40,355 bases of DNA from Acidobacteriota bacterium. GTDB taxonomy: Bacteria; Acidobacteriota; Blastocatellia; Pyrinomonadales; Pyrinomonadaceae. Below the pieces are notes generated by a model. That model worked only from the letters and a program-made list of their open reading frames with translations. It was not told the DNA's origin and searched no databases. The stretch is taken from positions 1 through 40,355 of the forward strand of contig JAFDVJ010000110.1 in NCBI GenBank assembly GCA_018269075.1. The letters are read 5' to 3'. Below, in pieces: positions 14,335 through 21,519 of this stretch (positions are counted from its first letter, which is position 1; every line of letters begins with the position of its first letter). The position numbers and the translations under genes are program-made.

Positions 14335-16041
14335 ATGAACCAAAATACCCCTGAAAAAAAACATCTGCTGACCGTACTCGTCGAGGACTATTTTCACGTC
14401 GGCGCGTTCGAGAATCTGATCCAGCAGCGAAACTGGTCGAATTTCGAGCCGCGCTACGAGAAAAACACGCTCAAGACGCTCGATCTGCTCGATCAGTTCA
14501 AGACGAAGGCGACGTTTTTCGTGCTCGGCTGGATCGCCGAACAGAATCCGCGGCTCGTCCGCGAGATCGCCGCCCGCGGCCACGAGATCGCGTCGCGCGG
14601 CTTTTATCACCGCAGCCTCCACAATCTGACCGACGAGGAATTTCGCGAAGACCTGCGCAAGACCAACCGGCTGCTCGAAGACGCGAGCGGGCAGAAGGTG
14701 ATCGGCTACCGCGCGGCCGAAAAACTGAGCTACGAAAAGGATTCGTGGATCTTCGACGTGCTCGCCGAAGAAGGCTTCGTCTACGACGCCTCGTTCCTGC
14801 CGACGCGCAAATCCGACAGGAACAAACGCTACGCGCACCAGATCCACACGCACGGCAAGGCGCTCTGGGAGTTTCCCTATTCGACGCGCAATCTCGGCCT
14901 CGGCCTGTTTCCGATCTCGGGCGGCAACTATTTCCGGCAGATTCCCTACACGCTGATGCGCCGCGCCGTGCAGGCCTGGCACGAATCAAGAACCGAGCCG
15001 TTCGTTTTTTACTTTCACGTCTGGGAGCTCGACCCGGAACAGCCGCGGATCAACGCCGCGTCGGCCTACAACCGCGTCCGCCACTACCGCAAGCTCGACA
15101 AGATGGAATGGATTTTGAAGGAGAATCTTCAGAAATACGAGTTCTGCGACGTCGCCGATTTTCTCGAGATAAAAAACGATATCCAGCAGCTCCCGCGCGC
15201 CGCGATTCGGGTTTCGCCGGAGACGACCGAAATCCGAAATCCGCAATCCGAAATCCGAAATCCGCTGACGGTCGTCATTCCCTGTTATAACGAGGAAGCC
15301 TCGCTGCCGTATCTCGCGAACACGCTGCGGAGCGTCGAGGCGAATCTCGCCAACAATGGCTATCAGGCGAGTTTCGTTTTTGTCGACGACGCGTCGAAAG
15401 ACTCGACGCCGACGAAGCTCGACGAGCTTTTCGGCCGCCGCGAAAACGTCCGCATCGTCCGTCACGAAAAGAATCAGGGCGTCGCCGCCGGCATTATGAC
15501 CGGCATCAAGGCGGCGACGACCGAGATCGTCTGCTCGATGGACTGCGACTGCACCTACGACCCGCACGAGCTCGTCCGGATGCTGCCGCTGATGACCGAG
15601 GACGTCGATCTCGTGACCGCCTCGCCGTATCACCGGAGCGGCGGCGTCCGCAACGTTCCCGGCTGGCGCCTGTTTTTATCGAAGGGCGCGTCGTGGCTTT
15701 ACCGCCGGACGCTGAAGGCCAAGCTCGCCACCTACACGAGCTGTTTCCGCGTTTACCGGCGCAGTTCGGTCGTCGATCTGCCATTGCAGGAAAAAGGTTT
15801 TCTCGGCGTCGCCGAGATGCTCGGGCGGCTCGATCTGAAAGGCGGAAAGATCGTCGAGTTTCCGGCCGTGCTCGAAGTGCGGCTCTTCGGATTTTCGAAA
15901 ATGAAAACGGCGCGCACCGTTTTCGGCCATCTGAAACTGCTCTCGCGGCTCACGAAATTGCGCGTTTTCGGGAAAACCGACGCGATTGAATCTTCATTAC
16001 CGAAAGAGAATCTTGAGATCATCTCGAAAGAAAGAAATTAA
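14335..16041 (+). CDS. Polysaccharide deacetylase - GT2 glycosyltransferase fusion
   Basis: A 568-residue two-domain protein. Residues about 1-290 are a NodB-type polysaccharide deacetylase of the XrtA/PEP-CTERM exopolysaccharide type: LTVLVEDYFHVGAFENL, ATFFVLGWIAEQNPRL, RGHEIASRGFYHRSLHNL (metal His pair), GYRAAE and the C-terminal FYFHVWELDPEQPRI. Residues about 310-568 are a GT-A family 2 glycosyltransferase: TVVIPCYNEEASLP, FVFVDDASKDST and CSMDCDCTYDP (DxD-like), without clear membrane spans. The joint (ETTEIRNPQSEIRNPL) is encoded by a heptamer repeat array at 15227-15264 that elsewhere is intergenic, so the fusion probably arose through the repeat. The ATG at 14335 fits the family; no start exists for a separate GT2. 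It likely builds and de-N-acetylates a surface polymer. Confidence 0.9.
   Translation: MNQNTPEKKHLLTVLVEDYFHVGAFENLIQQRNWSNFEPRYEKNTLKTLDLLDQFKTKATFFVLGWIAEQNPRLVREIAARGHEIASRGFYHRSLHNLTDEEFREDLRKTNRLLEDASGQKVIGYRAAEKLSYEKDSWIFDVLAEEGFVYDASFLPTRKSDRNKRYAHQIHTHGKALWEFPYSTRNLGLGLFPISGGNYFRQIPYTLMRRAVQAWHESRTEPFVFYFHVWELDPEQPRINAASAYNRVRHYRKLDKMEWILKENLQKYEFCDVADFLEIKNDIQQLPRAAIRVSPETTEIRNPQSEIRNPLTVVIPCYNEEASLPYLANTLRSVEANLANNGYQASFVFVDDASKDSTPTKLDELFGRRENVRIVRHEKNQGVAAGIMTGIKAATTEIVCSMDCDCTYDPHELVRMLPLMTEDVDLVTASPYHRSGGVRNVPGWRLFLSKGASWLYRRTLKAKLATYTSCFRVYRRSSVVDLPLQEKGFLGVAEMLGRLDLKGGKIVEFPAVLEVRLFGFSKMKTARTVFGHLKLLSRLTKLRVFGKTDAIESSLPKENLEIISKERN
15227..15264. repeat. ATCCGAA heptamer array inside a gene
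   Basis: Five and a third 7-bp units (CCGAAAT, one variant CCGCAAT) lie in the linker of the deacetylase-GT2 fusion and are translated as EIRNPQSEIRNP. Same unit occurs at 21534-21564, 30563-30685 and 31606-31639. Confidence 0.9.
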
Positions 16042-16141
16042 AGTGGAAAATCGGAAAAGGGAAAAAGGGGAAAAGCCGCTCGTGAGCTTGATTTCGTTTT
16101 TCGCTCAGACCGAGCTTAATTTGTATTTATATTAAAAGATT

Positions 16142-17371
16142 ATGACACCGACAGTAGAAAAAGAAATCGTCAAGTTACCATCAGATCAGGACATCTCGGG
16201 CCGCACGTTCGGGCCGGAGGAAATCGCCGCCGTGACCGAAGTTCTGCAATCGGGCGTGCTCATCACGACCAAGGGCAAATACGGCCGGATGCTCGAAAAG
16301 GAATTCGCCGAAAAGCTCGGCGTCAAATACGCCTACGCCTGCAATTCCGGCTCGGCCGCCGTTCATACGGCGATCGCCGCGATCAACCCGAATCCGGGCG
16401 ACGAGATCGTCACGACCTCGATCACGGATATGGGCGCGCTCACGCCGATCGTCTTTCAGGGCGCGATCCCGGTCTTCGCCGACGTCGATCCGAAGACGCT
16501 GAACGTGACGGCCGCGACGATCGAAAAGGTCCTTTCCGAGAGAACGAAAGCGATCATCGTCACGCATCTTTTCGGCAATCCGTGCGAGATGAAGGCCATT
16601 ATGGAGCTCGCGAATTCGCGCGGCATTCCGGTCATCGAAGACACCGCGCAGAGTTTTCTGGCGACCTGCGACGGCCAGTACGTCGGCACGATCGGCACGA
16701 TCGGCGCTTTTTCGTTCCAGCAGGGCAAACAGATGACCTGCGGCGAGGGCGGCATCGTCGTCACCAACGACGATGCGATCGCGCGGAGGCTTTATCTTTT
16801 CATCAATAAGGCGTGGGGCTACGGCGACGCCAATCCCGATCATTATTTCGCGTCGCTGAACTACCGGATGACCGAGCTGCAGGCCGCGGTTTCGTACGAA
16901 CAGCTCAAAAAGCTCGATTTCTCGGTCGCGCAGCGCCAGAAAATGGCCGCGCTTCTCGACGAACGGATCAAGGACATCGACGGCATCGAATCCTACAAAC
17001 CGGCGACGGGCTCGACGATGACCTACTGGAAATTCTGTCTGATCGTCGACGACGCGAAGATCAAAGACGGCTCGGTCGGACTCGCCAAAGCGCTCAAAGT
17101 TTACGATGTCGCGAGCGCGCCGCGCTACGTCGTCAAACCGGCCTACAAATGTCAGGTCTTCCGCGAGCAGAACACGTTCGGCGATTCGCATTACCCGTTC
17201 AACCTGGCGCGTCCCGAAGCGGTCGATTACAACGACGACAATTTCCCGGGCACGATCAAGGGCCTGCACGATGTTTTGGTTCTGCCGATTAATGAAAAAT
17301 ATACGGAAGCACACATCGAATTTTTAGCCGACTCGATCCGCGAGGCAGTCGAAGCGACGAGAATCAAATAA
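16142..17371 (+). CDS. DegT/DnrJ/EryC1/StrS sugar aminotransferase
   Basis: A 409-residue PLP-dependent aminotransferase acting on nucleotide keto-sugars. The PLP site is clear: CNSGSAAVHTAI (phosphate binding), VIEDTAQSF with D167, and K196 in SFQQGKQMTCGEGG as Schiff-base lysine. NYRMTELQAAV follows, as in the family. In a cluster with a 2-epimerase, a Gfo/Idh dehydrogenase and a hexapeptide acyltransferase it could be the 3-aminotransferase (WbpE/WlbC role) of diacetamido sugar synthesis; the exact sugar is an inference. The family also contains enzymes with other keto-sugar substrates. No strong Shine-Dalgarno site is seen before the ATG. Confidence 0.93.
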   Translation: MTPTVEKEIVKLPSDQDISGRTFGPEEIAAVTEVLQSGVLITTKGKYGRMLEKEFAEKLGVKYAYACNSGSAAVHTAIAAINPNPGDEIVTTSITDMGALTPIVFQGAIPVFADVDPKTLNVTAATIEKVLSERTKAIIVTHLFGNPCEMKAIMELANSRGIPVIEDTAQSFLATCDGQYVGTIGTIGAFSFQQGKQMTCGEGGIVVTNDDAIARRLYLFINKAWGYGDANPDHYFASLNYRMTELQAAVSYEQLKKLDFSVAQRQKMAALLDERIKDIDGIESYKPATGSTMTYWKFCLIVDDAKIKDGSVGLAKALKVYDVASAPRYVVKPAYKCQVFREQNTFGDSHYPFNLARPEAVDYNDDNFPGTIKGLHDVLVLPINEKYTEAHIEFLADSIREAVEATRIK

Positions 17372-17372
17372 T

Positions 17373-17460
17373 TCAACGCGAAGCCGCCGAGCCGCAAAGC
17401 CGCAGAGAAAAATTAAAATAAAAACCTTTGCGTCTTCGCGTCTTCGCGCCTTCGCGTTAA
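17373..17460. repeat. Tandem-unit hairpin (GCGAAGGC-type)
   Basis: Left arm 17373-17408 (ACGCGAAGCCGCCGAGCCGC...) and right arm 17425-17460 (GCGTCTTCGCGTCTTCGCGC...) are approximate complements with an 8-nt period. The right arm ends 8 nt before the ATG of the dehydrogenase gene. A related hairpin lies at 37157-37312. Confidence 0.85.
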
Positions 17461-17468
17461 AAACACAT

Positions 17469-18479
17469 ATGAACAAACTCAGATTTGCACTAATCGGAAC
17501 GGGCGGAATCGCCCAGACATATGCGCAGGCTTTTCAGACGAGCGACTGCTGCACGCTGGTCGCCGTCGCCGACGTCCGCGTTGAAGCGGCACAGGCGTTT
17601 GCCGAGCCGTTCGGCGCGAAGGCGTTCGATGATTACAAAGCGTTGGCCGAGAATTCGGAGATCGACGCCGTGATCGTCGCGACGCCGCCGGCGACGCACC
17701 CGGAAATCGCGACGCATTTTATGAAAAAAGGCGTTCACGTGCTCTGCGAAAAGCCTCTCTGTCTGACGCTCGCCGAAGCCGCGGCGATGATCGACGCGGC
17801 CGAAACGGCCGGCGTCGTCTTCACGATGGCGACCAAGTTTCGCTATTGCGAGGACGTCGTCAAGGCCAAAGCGATCATCGCGTCGGGCGTGCTGGGCGAA
17901 ATCGTTCAGTTCGAAAACGCCTTCACCGCGAAGGTCGATATGTCGAAGCGCTGGAACTCGAACAAAGAATTGGCCGGCGGCGGCGTGCTGATCGACAACG
18001 GCACGCATTCGGTCGATATCGTCCGTTATTTTCTCGGCCCGATCACGCACGTGCTGGCCGTCGAAACGCCGGGCACGCAGGGTTTGGCGGTCGACGAAAA
18101 CGTCAAGCTGCTCGCGAAAACGGCGAACGGCGTCGTCGCGAGCGTCGATCTGACGTGGGGCATCAACAAGGAGCTGCCGAATTTCATCAGCGTTTACGGG
18201 ACGAACGGCACGCTCCATATCGGCTGGCGCGAATCGCGTTATAAACTGAATTCGTCGCCCGACTGGACCGTTTTCGGCGCGGGCTACGACAAGGTTCAGG
18301 CCTTTCGCTCGAAACTCGAGAATTTCCGCAACGCGATCGTCGAAAACGAAACGCTGCTGACGACGCCCGACGACGCGCTCGCCTCGGTCGAAGCGATCGA
18401 AGCCGCGTATCGCTCGCTGAATCAGAATCTCTGGGCGAAAGTCGAGGATTCGAAGGGAATGTCGGCCGTGTCATCCTGA
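17469..18479 (+). CDS. Gfo/Idh/MocA-family sugar dehydrogenase
   Basis: A 336-residue NAD(P)-dependent oxidoreductase. The N-terminal Rossmann fold has ALIGTGGIAQTYAQAF, then IDAVIVATPPATHPEI and the hallmark CEKPL (VLCEKPLCLTLAEAA); the C-terminal half has the GFO/IDH substrate domain with GGGVLIDNGTHSVDIVRYF. In the cluster it could oxidise a nucleotide sugar at C-3 before the aminotransferase (WbpB/WlbA role). The ATG at 17469 follows a repeat hairpin by 8 nt, and no Shine-Dalgarno sequence is visible, so initiation may depend on that structure. A 14-bp hairpin follows the stop codon. Confidence 0.93.
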   Translation: MNKLRFALIGTGGIAQTYAQAFQTSDCCTLVAVADVRVEAAQAFAEPFGAKAFDDYKALAENSEIDAVIVATPPATHPEIATHFMKKGVHVLCEKPLCLTLAEAAAMIDAAETAGVVFTMATKFRYCEDVVKAKAIIASGVLGEIVQFENAFTAKVDMSKRWNSNKELAGGGVLIDNGTHSVDIVRYFLGPITHVLAVETPGTQGLAVDENVKLLAKTANGVVASVDLTWGINKELPNFISVYGTNGTLHIGWRESRYKLNSSPDWTVFGAGYDKVQAFRSKLENFRNAIVENETLLTTPDDALASVEAIEAAYRSLNQNLWAKVEDSKGMSAVSS

Positions 18480-18510
18480 TTTTACCGAACGGATAAATCT
18501 TCATTCAGAC

Positions 18511-18550
18511 CGAAGAAGTCTTCGCTCCGCACGGGACGAAGACTTCTTCG
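18511..18550. terminator. Hairpin after the dehydrogenase gene
   Basis: A perfect 14-bp stem (CGAAGAAGTCTTCG with CGAAGACTTCTTCG) with a 12-nt loop, 31 nt after the stop. No T-run follows, so it may be a transcript stabiliser instead of an intrinsic terminator. Confidence 0.5.
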
Positions 18551-18818
18551 ATTAGCAAACCCCTTATTTCTCACGCCAAAACCGACAATCCTCCAATTTG
18601 ATGACGGCCGGACGGAAAAATATTATTTACTTTCGGCGACGAGACGCATAAAATTAACTTATCTCTCACGAATCCCGGGCCAGTTCCAAAACTTACCTGT
18701 TTGCCGATTTCGGATGCCGGACGGGCGATGCCGGATTTCTCGAAGTTAAGGCAGCTTAATTTATCACAACTGTTAAATGTTCTGAGGAAAATCTCGTCTT
18801 TAAAAACTTTCGAAAATT
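18551..18818. other. Intergenic stretch, nothing recognised
   Basis: About 270 nt of AT-richer DNA between the dehydrogenase hairpin and the next gene. It holds no convincing open frame (the frame at 18701-18895 overlaps the real gene and has no codon bias) and no repeat of the families found elsewhere. It probably carries the promoter of the following genes, but I cannot place one. Confidence 0.4.
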
Positions 18819-19322
18819 ATGAACACGATAAACTGCCCGCAATGTCGTCTGACTCAATGGGCGACGACGCTCGCCTGCCAACGCTGCGGCTATGATCTCG
18901 ATGATCGGCGAAAGGCGGATTTCGTCCGCCGACAGCGGAGCGAGACGGACGAAATTGCGCTCGACGAGCCCGAGTTGACGGGCGCGGAGCTAAAACGAGC
19001 GGCGTTGAAAAAGATCGTCTGGGGCGGCGGAATCGCCTTTTTCACGATCGCCTTGTTATTCGTCGCGGCCCTTTCCGGCTTTTTCACCGACGATCCGCGT
19101 TTCAACAAGGTCAAAATCTTTTCGGTCATCACGATCTTTCCGCTCGGCGCGGCCGTCAGCGGGCTGATCGAGCTCGCGACCGGCCTTTCGATCTTCACGA
19201 TCATTCGCAAATGGGGCGAGCTCCCGTCGTGGCTCGCGTGGCTGATCGGCATCGTCGTTTTTCTGCTGGTTCTGGTCGTGATCCTCGGCGGCGCGCTGAT
19301 CGTCGTCCTGAATTTCTTTTGA
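18819..19322 (+). CDS. Zinc-ribbon membrane protein of unknown function
   Basis: A 167-residue protein that begins with a zinc ribbon (CPQC and CQRC separated by 13 residues, MNTINCPQCRL...ACQRCGYDLD), followed by a charged linker and three hydrophobic segments: KIVWGGGIAFFTIALLFVAA, VKIFSVITIFPLGAAVSGLI and WLAWLIGIVVFLLVLVVILG. The ribbon would face the cytoplasm. I know no specific function; such proteins are common in acidobacteria-like genomes. The next gene, also a small membrane protein, starts 34 nt later, so the two are probably one unit. No Shine-Dalgarno site stands out. Confidence 0.8.
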   Translation: MNTINCPQCRLTQWATTLACQRCGYDLDDRRKADFVRRQRSETDEIALDEPELTGAELKRAALKKIVWGGGIAFFTIALLFVAALSGFFTDDPRFNKVKIFSVITIFPLGAAVSGLIELATGLSIFTIIRKWGELPSWLAWLIGIVVFLLVLVVILGGALIVVLNFF

Positions 19323-19356
19323 AGATTTTTCCCGGCGCTTTCGGCGCGAAAAACCG

Positions 19357-19956
19357 ATGAACAATCAACTGATACTCAAACACGGTCTGAAATCGAAGCT
19401 CCATACGGCAGCGCTGCTGGCGGTTCTGCTTTGCCTGCCGGCGTTTCTTTTTCTGCTGGCGCGTTATTGGTACCCGAACGACGTTTCGGCGGCGTATCTG
19501 CCGGCCGGTTTCGGTCTCTTTATCGGCGGCGGGACGATTCTCGTGATGGCCAAAACATTTATCGAGGGATTGCGGTTCGCGCCGAGCTACGTTCTCGACG
19601 AGCTCGGCATCACGCTCGTCTCGGGCCGGACGCTGCGCTGGAGCGGTTTCGAAAAAGCGGTCGTCTTTTCCGTCGGGATGCAGAAATTAGCCGAGCGGGA
19701 AAGATTCGTCGGCTTCGATTTCAAAAGCGGTTTTCAGGATTTTGAAGCGAAAGACCTTTCCTACGGGATGCCGTTGAAAATGATCTCGCGGGCGGCCGGC
19801 TTCCGGTTCGTCGTCCCGCTCGAATCGTTTACCGAACCGGCCGAAGCGATCGTCGCCTTCATCGGCCGGCGGCTGCCGGTCGAAACGCTCGCCGAACCGG
19901 TCAGGCTCGACGAAAAATCGTTCGGAGATATGCTGGGAAGTAATTTTTTCAAATAG
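19357..19956 (+). CDS. Two-span membrane protein of unknown function
   Basis: A 199-residue protein with two membrane segments near the N terminus (TAALLAVLLCLPAFLFLLA and AAYLPAGFGLFIGGGTILVM) and a soluble C-terminal domain of about 130 residues that reads as beta-rich (YVLDELGITLVSGRTLRWSG, ERFVGFDFKSGFQDFE), somewhat like the PH-like domains that follow two spans in YcxB- or DUF-type proteins. That similarity is only by pattern. It follows the zinc-ribbon membrane gene closely. Confidence 0.75.
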   Translation: MNNQLILKHGLKSKLHTAALLAVLLCLPAFLFLLARYWYPNDVSAAYLPAGFGLFIGGGTILVMAKTFIEGLRFAPSYVLDELGITLVSGRTLRWSGFEKAVVFSVGMQKLAERERFVGFDFKSGFQDFEAKDLSYGMPLKMISRAAGFRFVVPLESFTEPAEAIVAFIGRRLPVETLAEPVRLDEKSFGDMLGSNFFK

Positions 19957-20003
19957 CGGAAAAGGATTAATCCGAAGCCTTAAGCTATGATTTATACGGA
20001 AAA

Positions 20004-20534
20004 ATGAATTCGGAAGCGGGAAAATACGCGCGGTTTGAATACGAACGAAGATTTCTCGTGACGGACGACGGCGGCTGGCGGAGTCTGGTCGAACCTTATT
20101 CGAAGCATTTCGAGGATAAATATCTGCGTGATTCGAGACTCCGGCTGCGGGTCTCGACCGATTCGGACGGCGACCGGCGGATCATCAAGCTGACCAAAAA
20201 ATACGAATCGGAATCGCCTTATTTTCAGTCGATAACGTCGATCATCCTGACGCCCGGCGAATATCGGACGTTTGCCGCGCTCGACGGATTTCGGATTGCA
20301 AAAAGACGCCATTATCACAACCATCGCGGGCGGATTTTTTCGATTGACGTGTTCGAAGACGAACTGAGCGGGCTGATTTTATGCGAAACCGAAGCCGCGT
20401 CGCTCGATGAATTGATGGCGGTCGAGTTTCCCGGTTACGCGAAGATCGAAGTCACCGAAGACGGTTTCTTCAGCGGCGGCAATTTATGCCGCACGACGGC
20501 GGCGGAATTAAAACGGAAACTTTCGGCATTTTAA
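20004..20534 (+). CDS. CYTH-domain protein (triphosphate tunnel enzyme)
   Basis: A 176-residue protein of the CYTH / triphosphate tunnel metalloenzyme fold, whose members hydrolyse triphosphates or form cyclic nucleotides. The N-terminal signature appears as FEYERRFLV (ExER instead of the usual ExExK), followed by alternating basic and acidic strands: LRDSRLRLRVSTD, RRIIKLTKKYE, AKRRHYHNH, SIDVFEDELSGLILCETEA. The Lys and Arg residues would bind the triphosphate and the Glu residues the metal. Substrate unknown; a tripolyphosphatase is the default guess. The acyltransferase gene starts 15 nt after its stop. Confidence 0.82.
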   Translation: MNSEAGKYARFEYERRFLVTDDGGWRSLVEPYSKHFEDKYLRDSRLRLRVSTDSDGDRRIIKLTKKYESESPYFQSITSIILTPGEYRTFAALDGFRIAKRRHYHNHRGRIFSIDVFEDELSGLILCETEAASLDELMAVEFPGYAKIEVTEDGFFSGGNLCRTTAAELKRKLSAF

Positions 20535-20549
20535 TACTTTTTAGAAAAG

Positions 20550-21158
20550 ATGATAAGAATTCACCCGACAGCGATTATCGAAGACAACGTAAAGCTCGGC
20601 GAAGGCACGAGCGTCTGGGACAACGTGCATATTCGTCACGGGGCCGAGATCGGCGAGGAATGCATCGTCGGCGAAAAGACCTATATCGCCTACGACGTCA
20701 AGATCGGCAGCCGCGTCAAGATCAACGCGATGGTCTACATCTGCGCGGCCGTGACGATCGAGGACGGCGTGATGATCTCGGCCTCGACGACTTTTACGAA
20801 CGATCGTTTCCCGCGCGCGACGATGCCGGATCTGAAGAGCCTGAGGCCGTCCGAACCGGACGAACACACTCTGCCGACATTGGTTCGCGAAGGCGCGACG
20901 ATCGGCGCCGGCTGCACGATCGGCAACGATCTCGAGATCGGCCGCTGGGCGATGGTCGGGATGGGCTCGATCGTCACCAAATCGGTGCCCGACTTTCATC
21001 TCGTTCTGGGCGCGCCCGCCCGCAGCGTCGGCGCGGTCTGCAAATGCGGCCAGCTTTTTCATAAATTTTCGGCCGAAGATGCGGAACGCTTCGAAGCCGA
21101 ATGTCCGGCCTGCGGTCTGGAATACGGGATCGAAAATTCCGTCGTCGCCGAGAAATAA
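20550..21158 (+). CDS. Hexapeptide-repeat sugar N-acyltransferase with C-terminal zinc ribbon
   Basis: A 202-residue left-handed beta-helix acyltransferase: IHPTAIIEDNVKLGEGTSVW starts the hexapeptide repeats, continuing to IGAGCTIGNDLEIGRWAMVG and ending in VTKSVPDFHLVLGAPARSVG. It closely fits the WbpD/WlbB-type N-acetyltransferases that acetylate the 3-amino group of UDP-sugar uronates, using acetyl-CoA. TFTNDRFPRA is a further family segment. The tail carries four Cys (CKCGQLF... CPACGLEY), a likely zinc knuckle seen in some members. With the DegT and Gfo/Idh genes it completes an aminotransfer-acetylation set. Confidence 0.9.
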   Translation: MIRIHPTAIIEDNVKLGEGTSVWDNVHIRHGAEIGEECIVGEKTYIAYDVKIGSRVKINAMVYICAAVTIEDGVMISASTTFTNDRFPRATMPDLKSLRPSEPDEHTLPTLVREGATIGAGCTIGNDLEIGRWAMVGMGSIVTKSVPDFHLVLGAPARSVGAVCKCGQLFHKFSAEDAERFEAECPACGLEYGIENSVVAEK

Positions 21159-21167
21159 GCCGTTAAT

Positions 21168-21247
21168 CGGCACAGCGGGCGGCAGCGAGTTTTTTGCAAT
21201 CGGAAATTAACATCGGCGAAACGGACTCGCTGCCGCTCGCTGTGCCG
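21168..21247. repeat. 23-bp inverted repeat hairpin
   Basis: Left arm 21168-21190 (CGGCACAGCGGGCGGCAGCG...) and right arm 21225-21247 are complementary at 22 of 23 positions, with a 34-nt loop. It begins 9 nt after the acyltransferase stop and may act as a terminator-like or REP-like structure. Confidence 0.8.
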
Positions 21248-21483
21248 AATGCCCGGCCTTTTTTCTCTATCTCAAGCGCGAGCGAATCTTTCGGCCGCTG
21301 ACCGGCGACGACTATCGCCGGCTCTCGCTGATTCAAAATCTGGCAAATTCGGCGCATTGGATGTTTCTTCATCTTCCGGGGCTTTTGATCAATCTGCCCG
21401 CGGATTTCGATCTGAAGGCTGAAAAAGCGAAAGAATCCCGACGACGGGCGGCAAAAGCTCACGACCGGACCGGGCAGGAATGA
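21241..21483 (+). pseudogene. Possible 3' remnant of a gene
   Basis: An open frame without a usable start runs into a TGA at 21481-21483 and reads like real protein: FFLYLKRERIFRPLTGDD, YRRLSLIQNLANSAHWMF, LHLPGLLINLPADFDLKA and a basic tail. It begins in the right arm of the hairpin, so the original 5' part may have been lost where the hairpin element sits. An ATG at 21361 could still give a 40-residue peptide. I cannot name the parent gene. Apart from this and the hairpin, 21159-21519 holds nothing else. Confidence 0.35.
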
Positions 21484-21519
21484 TAATCTTAAAGAATCGG
21501 GGATGAAACGAACCGGGAA

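Noticed and set aside
20486..21064. 192-residue frame overlapping the acyltransferase gene
   Set aside because: Arg/Asp-rich shadow; the 20550-21158 frame has clear hexapeptide repeats.
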